A stretch of 25,003 nt of DNA, taken from Pinguiococcus pyrenoidosus (Eukaryota > Sar > Pinguiophyceae > Pinguiochrysidales > Pinguiochrysidaceae). Both the position numbers and the translations under genes were made by a program. The notes under the pieces were generated by a model. That model ran no database searches. It was not told the origin of the DNA and saw nothing but the letters and a program-made list of their open reading frames with translations. The stretch spans positions 1 through 25,003 of the forward strand of contig JAAMXY010000315.1 of NCBI GenBank assembly GCA_019677205.1, in the 5' to 3' direction. Within the stretch, counting starts at the first letter, position 1. Every line of letters starts with the position of its first letter. Positions 16,896 to 25,003 of the stretch are shown piece after piece.

Positions 16896-18596
16896 TCAGT
16901 TCGGATTCGGGCTCAGATAAACCTTCAATCCTGCGGCCTCCCCTACGAGCCCAAGTTTTCTGCCCTCCACCTCCACTTCCTCCTGGGTTTCCGCGTCGCT
17001 GCTGGCAGGAACGAAGGGATCTGGCGCCTCCAGTCGCTCTGGCAATTCAAACACTGCTCTACGCCCATCTGATCCGGCGCACGGCTTTCCCTCGTCCACG
17101 GGGTCCTCGATGAGCTGCCCTTTCTTGCTGACTCGGTAGCGATTGAGCGGCAGCTCCAGCCTCCACGCGTGTAAGCACATCCTACATGATGTCGTTGGTT
17201 TGGATGGAACCTCGGTCAGCCGAACGTCACGAACGGTTGCGTGATGATCAGGCAGAGCAAAACCTACCTGGAGGCCACACTTGTCAATAGGTCACTGGGA
17301 GCGTAGGTGGCGTCGCCCACGATCGGGTGGCCCATCGCTAGGCAATGCACACGCAGCTGGTGTCTCCGACCCGTCAGAAGCCGCAGGCGTAGCTTGGTGA
17401 TGGGCACGAACAGCGTGTCCGCCGTCTCTGCCTGGGCATCCGCTTCCACCTGTGAAGCGTCATGCGTACTCTCTGCTTCGTCCTCTGTACAGCACGAGCG
17501 TCGGATAGTGCCGTCTGGAGGCTCCCGGCCCTCGACCCATCTCGACGACACCGCCACGTACCCCCTCCACTCCACCGACGCAATGGTCGACGCATGGCGG
17601 CCTCCCTCCGCAGGCGGCGCCAGATGCATCCTGAAGTCCTCCTCGGCCCCGGCGATGCTGAGGTCCACCACCACCTCGTCGTCTGGCGTCCGAAACACGC
17701 CGTAGCCCACGACGCCGGGGTCTTGCGACCCTCCGACTAGATCGCCATAGTCGCCAAGCACTCGATGCGCCACATCTCCACTCTGCTCGTCCACATATCT
17801 ACCCTTCTTGCGACTGCTCTCTGGGCGGTACTTACGACCTTTCTGCGACGTCACAGGCCCCAATGCGCTGCTTTTCCCCTCGCGATCCTGCGCCGCCGCT
17901 TCGTCATATCGCCTCCTCTTCTCGGGATCCGCCTTGACATCCTGAGGAGCACGGAAGATGCAACCGAGACCCTCTTCAGCTCTTCACCTTTTTTCGACGC
18001 CTTTCTCTTTCCGTCGTGGTCAACACGTTGTACAGAGGCATTGTGTTGAGATGCACCTTCCAAACCCATTGCAGCACCTCCTCCTCGGCGTGGCTGAGCG
18101 CCTCTCCCGCCTTGCGCTTGCGCCGAAGGCAGCTCTGGTGCTTCTGGAAGAAGCTGATGGCGGGCAAGTGCAGCACGCGTTGCTTGCCACCTCGCCCAGG
18201 CCCCTTGGCAGCTGCAGACGCTCGATCCAGCAGCTTCTGCTCCTCCACCGGCCTCAGAGGCCAGCTAGAAGGCTGCAGATGCCCCTGTACGATGGCCACG
18301 TAGGTCTTTTTGGCGACTCGATGGCGGAACAGCGCCGACGCCGCGGCTGCGGCGCCGCGGTTCTGGGAAGCCAGGAGCACTCCGGAGGTCGAGAAGTCCA
18401 ATTGATGCACGAAGGTGGCAGTGACGCCTGGAAAATCCCTGTCGAACAGCTGTTGCAAGCTGGGAGACGGGCTGCCGCTGAGGCGTACGTCAGCAGGTTT
18501 GTCGAGGGCCAAGAAGTCGTTGCACCGGTGCAACACATAGGAGCCTGGGCGGAGTTGTGCCAAAGTTGGGGGGCAGCGGGTGCCAGAGTCCGCCAT
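16896..18596 (-). CDS. RluA/RPUSD1-type RNA pseudouridine synthase
   Basis: Three exons: 18596-17988, 17941-17268, 17181-16896, giving 522 residues. The start is the first ATG (18594-18596); the frame is open upstream only to GTG. The enzyme converts uridine to pseudouridine in RNA. The catalytic loop HQLDFSTSG has the nucleophilic Asp at about residue 67 (most relatives have HRLD; here Arg is Gln). It is followed by KKTYVAIVQGH and, after a long insertion, by LTGRRHQLRVHCLAMGHPIV near 392 and RMCLHAWRLELP. The R of that last motif is split by intron 2. The pattern ALDKPADVRLSG near the N-terminus points to the eukaryotic RPUSD1 branch. The stretch between the two core motifs is about 325 residues, far longer than in bacterial RluA, with a basic, probably disordered insert. 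No clear targeting peptide is seen. The RNA target is unknown. Confidence 0.87.
17182..17267 (-). other. Intron 2 of pseudouridine synthase gene, 86 nt
   Basis: Donor CCTCCAG|GTAGGT, acceptor CATGTAG|GATG. Phase 2 on both sides, restoring SRMCLHAW. Confidence 0.9.
17942..17987 (-). other. Intron 1 of pseudouridine synthase gene, 46 nt
   Basis: Donor AAAAAG|GTGAAG, acceptor CTCCTCAG|GAT, phase 0. Reading through reaches TGA after three codons; splicing joins two frames that both belong to RluA. Confidence 0.85.
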
Positions 18597-18611
18597 ATCT
18601 ACGGGTCGGAA

Positions 18612-18623
18612 TTTGGCGGGAAA
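18612..18623 (+). promoter_or_regulatory. E2F-like site TTTGGCGGGAAA
   Basis: Matches the textbook E2F element. It starts 16 nt before the pseudouridine synthase ATG, so it lies in its 5' UTR or core promoter, and about 300 nt before RPS15 on the other side. Confidence 0.5.
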
Positions 18624-18719
18624 TTCCTTCTGCCAGCCCGCAAGTGCACCCGCTAGTATAGAGTATGCTGCTGCTCCTCTAATATTGGCAGATAGATATC
18701 TGCTATTCACAACTTACAT

Positions 18720-18756
18720 CCAATGAAATGACTCTTCGACACCCGCATCAGCCAAT
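18720..18756 (+). promoter_or_regulatory. Two CCAAT boxes in the divergent promoter
   Basis: CCAATGAAATG (from 18720) and CCAATGATGTG (from 18752) are near copies 32 bp apart, centrally placed between the divergent pseudouridine synthase and RPS15 genes. Confidence 0.5.
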
Positions 18757-18857
18757 GATGTGAGTACAAAATAGTGAAAGGGAATATTTAATTATGGAAA
18801 TGCTTTGCAAAATTACACTGGATCCCAATTTCCCCTGTTCCCTCCATTACACCCCAT

Positions 18858-18865
18858 AACCCTAA
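18858..18865 (+). promoter_or_regulatory. Telo-box-like AACCCTAA before RPS15
   Basis: AACCCTAA lies 54 nt before the RPS15 ATG. In land plants the related AAACCCTAA element is common in ribosomal protein gene promoters. The role here is inferred from that parallel. Confidence 0.4.
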
Positions 18866-18918
18866 GCCCCAGGCCATCTCCACATCTGGCAGCTGTCGCC
18901 TGCCCCCCCAATTCGAGC

Positions 18919-19450
18919 ATGGCGGATACGGAGAACCTCACAGAAGAAGAGCGCAAGCGCCTGCTGGAGCAGCGTAAGGCGCGCCAGTTCAAGAAGTTCA
19001 CGTACCGCGGCAAGGTAGGCATAGCACAGGCGGGTAAGGCGTGCGGCGCTCGCTAAGACGCGCTGTGTACAGACCGTGGAAGAGCTCATGAACATGAGCA
19101 ACGAGGAGGTGCTGGACCTGGTCAAGGCCCGCACCCGCCGCCGCATGATGCGCGGGCTCAAGCGGCGCTCGCAGGCGCTGATCCGCAAGCTGCGGCAGGC
19201 CAAGGCGGAGTGTCCGGAGGGGGAGAAGCCGAAGCCCATCAAGACGCACTTGCGGAACATGTTGATTATCCCCGAGATGATCGGCTCGCAATTGGGCGTG
19301 TACAACGGCAAGCAGTTCGCGCTGGTGGAGGTCCGGCCGGAGATGATCGGCCACTACACCGGCGAGTTCAGCATCTCGTACCGCCCGGTCAAGCACGGCC
19401 GGCCGGGCATCGGCTCCACCAACTCCAGTCGCTTCATCCCGCTGAACTAG
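18919..19450 (+). CDS. RPS15: Cytosolic ribosomal protein S15 (uS19)
   Basis: Two exons, 18919-19014 and 19073-19450, giving 157 residues. The protein sits in the head of the 40S subunit near the decoding region. Seen: the FKKFTYRGK segment at the end of exon 1, then [19 protein letters not shown], the [17 protein letters not shown] core, [28 protein letters not shown] and the invariant C-terminus GRPGIG...SSRFIPLN. Length agrees with the eukaryotic family (about 145-155). The start is the only ATG placed correctly before the basic N-terminus, with upstream context CGAGC-ATGG. It is divergent from the pseudouridine synthase and convergent with SHMT. Confidence 0.97.
19015..19072 (+). other. 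RPS15 intron, 58 nt
   Basis: Donor AAG|GTAGGC, acceptor GTGTACAG|ACC, phase 0. Contains an in-frame TAA, so it must be removed; removal joins TYRGK to TVEEL as the family requires. Confidence 0.95.
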
Positions 19451-19509
19451 GCTTAGACCCGGAGGAATCGTGGAACTGAAATGACATTCTTGATTCCTTC
19501 AGAAATCGT

Positions 19510-19518
19510 CTGCTGCTG

Positions 19519-19550
<32 letters not shown>

Positions 19551-19562
19551 ACGGCTGCTGCT
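19510..19562 (+). repeat. CTG trinucleotide repeat
   Basis: CTG units with two interruptions; the central pure block (19522-19548) has nine. It lies about 60 nt past the RPS15 stop, probably in its 3' UTR. Confidence 0.95.
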
Positions 19563-19873
19563 CTTGAGGGCTTCTTGCTTCATGGCTTGCGTTGCATCGT
19601 CTTTTTGGGAGCGGGTGGCTTTGGGCGTCGGCCTGACTGTAGGATGCTCGCCGGTTAAAAAAAACAGTTGGGGGACTCAGTCTTGCTCCCCCTGGAATCT
19701 TGCTACGGCGGGAGGCGCATGGAAGATGGAAGTCGCCAGCAGTTTGGGTATTGGGTTGGGGAAGCTACAAAGTTCCTTCCAACCTTGAATGGAAGAACTG
19801 AAGGGCGGCTCTCCTCCTCTGTAAGTCTCCTCTTGATGAAGGCGGAAGAAAGCCAATCATGGGTAAATGAACA

Positions 19874-19933
19874 GATGGACAAACAGACAAAATGAACAAA
19901 TTCGATGGACAAACGGGCAAAACGGACAAAGAG
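19874..19933 (+). repeat. Tandem duplication of 30 bp (GACAAA-rich)
   Basis: Two adjacent 30-bp units both starting GATGGACAAAC. In the first 27 bases they differ at four sites, all transitions; the last three bases differ. Each unit itself holds several (G/A)ACAAA copies. Confidence 0.85.
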
Positions 19934-20318
19934 AACAACAGGTACCGAGTCTTGCCAGTAAGAACAGCTGTTTGTAGAAACCAGATGAAAGCTATCAGAC
20001 ATCACGTCCTCGCTTTGCTCGCCCGAGGATGTGCGGTCTTTTGTCCCCCCTCCCCCTTGATTCTTCTGGCACCTTTTGAGATCTAGCTAGATTCCGTTCT
20101 TCGTCTTCATTTGTTCAGCTTTGTGTGCAACACACGTCGCACTCAGCACCTCATCGTTCTGCACACACCTGGCGGTTCTACGAGGAATGCCGCTCCCACG
20201 TGTCGCGGCGCGATCGCGTGCCGTTGTCCGATCATGTACCACACACCTTAATTATTTGATTACGTTTTCCGGTTGGTCTCGGATCCTGCCTTCAGAGCAT
20301 CGAGGTGGGTGTGGCCAG

Positions 20319-21731
20319 TTAAAGCCCCTCGATGTTGGGGTACTTCATCATGTCCTTGGTGAAGCCGGGCATGGGGAACTGCGTGGCGAAGGCCATGACG
20401 TCGTTCTTGAGCGCCTGTACGTCTGCGTTGCCCTCGAGCGCGGACACGAAGTCGCGGAGCTTCTTACCCGAGGTGGCCTGGATCGCGAGAGCGATCTGCG
20501 CCGCACGGTGAAGGAACTCGGCGATCTGCTCGAAGTGCGCCTCATCCATGCCGCGGGTGGTGCAAGCGGGAGCGCCCACGCGCGCGCCGCCTGGGGACAC
20601 CGCGGAGCGGTCGCCCGGCACGGCGTTCTTGTTCAGCGTGATGTGCACCTCGTCGCAGAGCTTCTCGAGCTTGGAGCCCGTGAGGCCCTGCGGGCGCAGG
20701 TCCCAGAGGATGAGGTGGTTGTCCGTGCCGTCGGTCACGATGCTGTACCCCAGCGACCGGAGCTTGTTGCCCATGGCCTGGGCGTTCTTCACCACCTGCT
20801 GGGCGTACACCTTGTAGTCGTCGGTCATGACCTCCTTGAGCTGGGTGGCCACGCCGGCGATCTGGTGCTCGTGCGGGCCTCCCTGGAGCGCGGGGAAGAC
20901 CGAGTTGTTGATGAGGTCCTCGAAGCCGCGCTCGTCCTTGCGGAAGAAGATCATGCCGGCGCGCGGGCCGCGGAGGGACTTGTGCGTCGTGGTGGTCACG
21001 ACGTCGCAGACGTCGAAGGGGCTCTTGAGCACGCCGGCAGCGATGAGGCCGGAGGTGTGCGCCATGTCGCACATGAGCAGCGCGCCGTTCTCGTCAGCGA
21101 TGGCGCGGAAGCCTTCGTAGTCCCAATCGCGCGCGTACGCGGAGCCGCCCATGATGATGAGAGCCGGCTTGAAGAGCGCGGCGGTCTCGCGCAGCTTCTC
21201 CATGTCGACGAGGCCGGTCTGCGGGTCCACGCGGTAGGGCAGCGACTCGAAGTACACGCTGGTGGCGCTCACGGCCTTGCGGCGGCCGTCCTTCTTGGAC
21301 AGCGTGTAGAAGCCGTGGGTCAGGTGTCCTCCCGACGGCAGGTCCAGCCCCATGATGCGGTCATGCGGCCGCAGCAGCGCGGTGTACACGGCGAAGTTGG
21401 CCGGAGAGCCGCTGTACGGCTGCACGTTCACGCCCCACTCGGCCTTGTCACAGCCGTAGGCCTCGAGGGCCCTGTCAATGCACATGTTCTCGATCTGGTC
21501 CACGATCTCGTTGCCGCCGTAGTAGCGGGCGCCGGGCAGGCCCTCGGAGTACTTGTTGGTCAGCGCGGAGCCCAGGCAGTCCATCACGGCGCGAGACGTA
21601 AAGTTCTCGGACGCGATCAGCTCCAGAGAGCTCCACTGGCGCTGCTTCTCGCGCTCGATGAGCTCGTAGAGCGCCGGGTCGTGCATCTCCAGGGGCACAT
21701 TGCCGGGGAGGGACTGGGGAATGCCGGACAT
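20319..21731 (-). CDS. SHMT: Serine hydroxymethyltransferase, probably cytosolic
   Basis: 470 residues, intronless. Start at the first ATG (21729-21731); the frame extends upstream only to a TTG. The PLP enzyme interconverts serine and glycine with tetrahydrofolate and feeds methylene-THF into one-carbon metabolism. Seen: the N-terminal LELIASENF motif, [15 protein letters not shown], the active-site [14 protein letters not shown] with the PLP lysine at about 251, and [17 protein letters not shown]. Length equals cytosolic forms and no signal or transit peptide precedes the conserved core, so I infer cytosol. Other isoforms for plastid or mitochondrion would have to lie elsewhere. E2F-like sites lie upstream. 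It is divergent from glutamate synthase. Confidence 0.97.
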   Translation of the reverse strand: MSGIPQSLPGNVPLEMHDPALYELIEREKQRQWSSLELIASENFTSRAVMDCLGSALTNKYSEGLPGARYYGGNEIVDQIENMCIDRALEAYGCDKAEWGVNVQPYSGSPANFAVYTALLRPHDRIMGLDLPSGGHLTHGFYTLSKKDGRRKAVSATSVYFESLPYRVDPQTGLVDMEKLRETAALFKPALIIMGGSAYARDWDYEGFRAIADENGALLMCDMAHTSGLIAAGVLKSPFDVCDVVTTTTHKSLRGPRAGMIFFRKDERGFEDLINNSVFPALQGGPHEHQIAGVATQLKEVMTDDYKVYAQQVVKNAQAMGNKLRSLGYSIVTDGTDNHLILWDLRPQGLTGSKLEKLCDEVHITLNKNAVPGDRSAVSPGGARVGAPACTTRGMDEAHFEQIAEFLHRAAQIALAIQATSGKKLRDFVSALEGNADVQALKNDVMAFATQFPMPGFTKDMMKYPNIEGL

Positions 21732-21814
21732 TCTGCCGTGGGCGAAGAAACGTGAACTTTTAGTCCCACTCCGGGTGTTTTCCCTCGCGTTCTCGCGCCA
21801 CGCTTGCAACCGGT

Positions 21815-21822
21815 CCGCCAAA
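21815..21822 (-). promoter_or_regulatory. E2F-like site before SHMT
   Basis: Reads TTTGGCGG on the gene strand, 84-91 nt before the SHMT ATG. Confidence 0.4.
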
Positions 21823-21952
21823 TTTTACAGGCGGGTTCGTATTTGGAGGGGCTATCGAGCAGAAGAAGAATCGCGGGAAACGGTGCGGTGGAAGCGCTGT
21901 TCTCGGGGCGCAAAGTCAGCACAACTGCGGAATCTCTGCAGAACTCCGCGGG

Positions 21953-21965
21953 TTTCTCGCCAAAA
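21953..21965 (-). promoter_or_regulatory. Second E2F-like site before SHMT
   Basis: Reads TTTTGGCGAGAAA on the gene strand, 222-234 nt before ATG. One base departs from the TTTGGCGGGAAA form. Confidence 0.4.
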
Positions 21966-23331
21966 CACTGTTCAAACGCTGCGGAACGTCGCACACGCGC
22001 GCTTGCGCCATCGAGACGCACCTTACGAAGACTGGGAATCGACGTCGCTCGGCTCGGGGCTCGTGGTGCGGTGTCTACGCACTTCTGCGGTCAGCGTGCA
22101 AGAGAGAGACCTGGCGTCGCAATTCGGTAGATTTGGGGGGTTTCGTCCAAGAGAAAAAACAAATATTTTATTATTTTATAAAATACTAAGCGTATGAGTG
22201 AATATTTATATGGAATGAACGGCATCAAGTTGCTGGTTCGCGTCATCTTTTGGATCCACATTTGTAAATATTTGAAGTTTGTCGATTGGGAAGGCCATGT
22301 CATACCTCCATAACATGGATCGCGCCATTTTAACAAGCTTTGGAAAACTACAACCAATGGTGGATACCAGGTAAGACCGAGGAACCTCAACCACTCAGTG
22401 GGTGACGTATTGCTACCGGTTTGGGTTCAACAGAGCGAGAAAGTTCAAAAGAAGAAAAGTCTGGAGAGTGGGGAGAAAGCTGAAACCTCCGGAATCAAAG
22501 CTTCTTGTTTCCATTGCTGCTTTTCTGTACATACGCCCGCATGTTAAGGATGGGGGGAATCGCTGACTGCAATTGCGATCTTCCGTCTGTCCACTCAGAT
22601 CCCGGCAGGTCAGTTTCCGTTATCCGCCGCATCGCGCTCGGCCCAGAAACAGCGAGAGCAAGGCGGAGAATTATTTCCAAGTCTGAAGTTCCCGCATCCC
22701 CCCGCGTAATTGGAAGGAATAAGAATCTGCAGGCGATTCCTTGTCCATACCACGGCCTATCAACGCCCAGTGCCAAGTTGATGCATGCCATGGCTCATCA
22801 GACTCCACCGCTTACTTCGCGCGTGCTACAGCCCAGTTCCCTGGGCCTTGTAGCCGCATTCATCTCCTAATTGCCGTTAATAATTATTTATTTTTTATGT
22901 TTCTGTACGATCCCTTCTTTTTCAATTGATAGTCGAGGATGAAACCGGCTTGTCACCTCCCTTAAGGAAGTTGAGATTGGCCTTCCCATCGCCGCCACTC
23001 CTCGCAGGTGCGTGTGCGCACGTGCCGCGGATCTTTTCTTCCCACGCGCGAGTCGCACACCCCAGGTCTGCACCAAGGCTTCGGATCTGCCGACAAAGCG
23101 CAAAAGGTCGCATCGCGCGCTCTTCCGCCGTTTTTGAGGTGAGAGACTTAAGGGCAACAACACCGCGTGGCTGGCGCCACAGGCCCCCGCACCCGCGTAA
23201 TCCGCTTGTGAACCCCGCGCGACCCTCCTCGTTTGTGCGTGTGAGAGTGCAGTACGAGAACGGCGGTGAAATTCGCGCAATTTACGGTGAACATCGCGGA
23301 TTTCACCTCTCCAAAGTGCGTTTGAACTGTG

Positions 23332-23340
23332 TTTTGGCGC
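23332..23340 (+). promoter_or_regulatory. E2F-like half site before glutamate synthase
   Basis: TTTTGGCGC on the gene strand, about 150 nt before ATG. A single half site, so weak on its own. Confidence 0.3.
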
Positions 23341-23484
23341 GCGTGTGTGTCCCCCAAGGCGCATTCCTCCACTCTTGCGCGAGATATCGTGAGTGTGGGC
23401 CATCGGTTATCGCACGGAAGCCGAAAAAGTGCAGTCCAAGTCGCATTTGCGCCAGTTCCTAACGCCAGAACGCCTCCGTAGACC

Positions 23485-25003
23485 ATGATGCGCTGGCTGT
23501 CGCTGCTGCTGCTGGCGTTTTGGGCGCCCGGGACCCGCGGTTTTGCGCTGAGAAGGTCGCTGCAGCCTCGGACGAGGCATGTGTCCCGCGTGCAAGTGCA
23601 GATGAAGGCCGCGGGCGGCGACTGGAGAGGCGACTGCCCGCCGCCCTTCTACCTGGGAGAGGAGAGGGACGCCTGCGGCGTGGGCTTCATTGCGCAGGAG
23701 TCCGGAGACGCCTCCAATAGCATCCTGGCCAAGGCCTTGGAAGCGCTGGACTGCATGGAGCATCGGGGAGGCTGCTTGGCGGACGAACGCTCCGGAGATG
23801 GCGCCGGCGTCATGACCTCCGTGCCCTGGAAGCTCCTCCGCGACTACGTGCCCGAGGAGGACGTCGCCCACGCGGGCGTGGGCATGTTCTTCCTTCCGCA
23901 GGATCAAGAGCAGGTGGGTGATGTGCTTGTGAGCAAGGGAAATAGAACGGGGAAAGACGAGAGAGGCAAAAAGGAGAAGGCCTTGGGAAACCGAGCGCAA
24001 AGCGCCATCGATGGAACCGCCTGCCAGATAATCATCACATCCTTGCTTGATATCTTCTACAAAGGCGGCCAAGATCAAGGAGGTCGTCACGGACCTGTTC
24101 CAGCGCAACCACTTGGAGGTGCTGGGCTGGCGAGACGTGCCGGTGCAGCCCGACGTCGTGGGCCCGGAGTCGCACGCCAACATGCCGCACGTGGCGCAGC
24201 TCGTCGTCAAGTCGGAGGAGACGGGGAAAGCGCTGGAGAGGCAGCTCTATCTGGTGCGCCGCCGAATAGAGCCGGAGCTGCGCGAGAGCGCCCTGCCCGG
24301 GTTCGAGACCGTGTACGTCTGCAGCCTGAGCGGCCGCACCATCGTGTACAAGGGCATGCTGCGCAGCCAGTCGCTCAAGCTCTTCTATGACGACCTGCGC
24401 GACCCGCAGTACGAGACCAGCTTCGCCGTGTATCACCGCCGCTTCAGCACCAACACCTCGCCGAAGTGGAGGCTCGCGCAGCCGATGCGCATGCTGGGCC
24501 ACAACGGAGAGATCAACACGCTCCTGGGCAACATCAACTGGCAGATCGCCCGCGAGAGGAACCTGGCGCTCGAGGGCGAGGACCGCTTCTTCCTCAACGA
24601 CGAAGACAAGGTCGAGTTCCTCACCAGCACGGTGGACAAGGAGGACGCCAAGGTCTGCGATACCCGCGACCTCTGGGACCCGGAGAACACGCACCGCCTC
24701 GTCAACGTCTGCGACCTCCGCTCGCCGCAGGAGTTCGAGGACACCGTCAACTCGGCGTTCAGCGACAGCGCCAACCTGGACGCGGTCATGGAGCTGCTCG
24801 TGCGCAGTGGCAAGCCTTCCATCGAAGCCCTGATGATGCTCGTGCCAGAGGCGTACGAGATGAAGGCGGCCGACCGGCCGAAGGTGCAGGACTTCTACAG
24901 GTACTACGAAGGCCTGCACGAGCCCTGGGACGGCCCGGCGCTCCTGGTCTTCTGCGACGGCGTCACCGTCGGCGCCAAGCTCGACCGCAACGGCCTTCGC
25001 CCC
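23485..25003 (+). CDS. Plastid-targeted glutamate synthase, N-terminal part
   Basis: Exon 1 is 23485-23913, exon 2 runs from 24065 past the right edge; 456 residues are visible. Glutamate synthase (GOGAT) transfers the glutamine amide to 2-oxoglutarate. This part is the class II glutamine amidotransferase domain: nucleophile Cys at about 64 in DACGVGFIAQ, then MEHRGGCLADERSGDGAG, EVLGWRDVPV, the conserved HRRFSTNT and LGHNGEINTLLGNINW, and DGVTVGAKLDRNGLRP at the edge. Bacterial enzymes start just before this Cys. Here 63 extra residues hold a hydrophobic core (WLSLLLLAFW), a probable cleavage before Phe20 (TRG|FALRR) and an Arg-rich transit-like segment. That bipartite form indicates a complex plastid. 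Ferredoxin versus NAD(P)H type cannot be decided, because the synthase and any beta-subunit region lie outside the window; plastid targeting favours ferredoxin. Confidence 0.93.
23914..24064 (+). other. Glutamate synthase intron, 151 nt
   Basis: Donor GAGCAG|GTGGGT, acceptor TTCTACAAAG|GCG, phase 0. The intron has no in-frame stop but is not a multiple of three, so retention shifts frame and destroys the conserved amidotransferase sequence. Confidence 0.9.

Larger units (their letters stand above)
19451..20318. other. Convergent 3' region of RPS15 and SHMT
   Basis: 868 nt with no supported gene. Holds a CTG repeat, a 30-bp tandem duplication and otherwise unremarkable sequence. Small open frames here lack any domain. 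Confidence 0.65.
21732..23484. other. Divergent intergenic region SHMT / glutamate synthase
   Basis: 1.75 kb with two AT-rich patches (about 22150-22270 and 22865-22930) in a GC-rich setting, plus a CCAAT box near 22354. The only ATG-started frame I considered is 98 codons on the minus strand (22495-22791); it has no recognisable domain and I do not call it. No RNA gene was recognised. Confidence 0.55.

Noticed and set aside
18597-18710. 38-residue N-terminal extension of the pseudouridine synthase
   Set aside because: It opens with GTG and overlaps the E2F-like promoter site; the ATG at 18594-18596 fits the family start.
20121-21755. 544-codon open frame opposite SHMT
   Set aside because: Mirror of a highly conserved enzyme gene; low-complexity Val/His/Leu-rich product with no family.
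21732-21821. 30-residue N-terminal extension of SHMT as a possible transit peptide
   Set aside because: The extension opens with TTG, not ATG; the first ATG gives the standard cytosolic length.
22340-22440. Possible tRNA-like sequence (GGTTCAA and paired-looking arms)
   Set aside because: No acceptor stem or anticodon arm could be paired consistently on either strand.
22495-22791. 98-codon ATG-started minus-strand frame between SHMT and glutamate synthase
   Set aside because: No domain, no neighbour logic, and overlapped by an equally open frame on the other strand.
23914-24390. Read-through of glutamate synthase exon 1 into a 301-residue product
   Set aside because: After the intron the frame loses all family similarity, while splicing restores it exactly.
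24035-24919. 294-codon minus-strand frame opposite glutamate synthase exon 2
   Set aside because: Antisense shadow of a clearly conserved amidotransferase exon.
1-25003. CRISPR array, transposon, phage or integrated virus
   Set aside because: No regularly spaced direct repeats, transposase, integrase, capsid or terminal inverted repeats were seen.

Overview
This window is nuclear DNA from a GC-rich photosynthetic eukaryote. Evidence for a eukaryote: spliceosomal GT-AG introns, a cytosolic ribosomal protein gene, CCAAT boxes and E2F-type promoter sites, and one gene per transcription unit with long non-coding gaps. The glutamate synthase at the right edge begins with a signal-peptide-like segment followed by a Phe-led, Arg-rich stretch. 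That is the bipartite plastid-targeting form of algae with red-lineage complex plastids (stramenopiles, haptophytes, cryptophytes). I cannot name the species.

Layout, left to right: (1) 3' part of a SOS1-like Na+/H+ exchanger (+, cut by the left edge). (2) A polytopic membrane protein ending in a class 3 lipase domain (-), convergent with the exchanger. (3) Two TPR proteins (-, tandem): the first built of three ~278-residue modules, the second with a small N-terminal domain of unknown type. (4) A three-exon gene (-) whose spliced product reads as an F-box-like N-terminus joined to a DUF4246 / Fe(II)-2-oxoglutarate-oxygenase-like C-terminus. (5) A ~1 kb gap. (6) A three-exon RluA/RPUSD1-type pseudouridine synthase (-), divergent from (7) RPS15/uS19 (+, one 58-nt intron). 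(8) Serine hydroxymethyltransferase (-, intronless), divergent over 1.75 kb from (9) the N-terminal amidotransferase part of glutamate synthase (+, cut by the right edge).

Gene starts below are the first in-frame ATG; longer open frames exist upstream of most genes but open with GTG or TTG. Exons were joined by phase and by family similarity. Several internal introns are very short (45, 46, 58 and 86 nt).

The most interesting layer is regulatory. Both TPR genes carry the same perfect palindrome matching the E2F/DP consensus, the same CCAAT box in the same orientation and the same TATAAAGTA on the gene strand at similar distances from ATG. E2F-like sites also lie before the pseudouridine synthase, SHMT and possibly glutamate synthase. 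This suggests, as inference, a cluster with cell-cycle-linked promoters. Protein-level novelties are the F-box/DUF4246 fusion, the triplicated TPR module, the lipase fused to a large membrane region, and a SOS1-type exchanger with a ~380-residue Ser-rich insertion and no visible cyclic-nucleotide-binding-like region.
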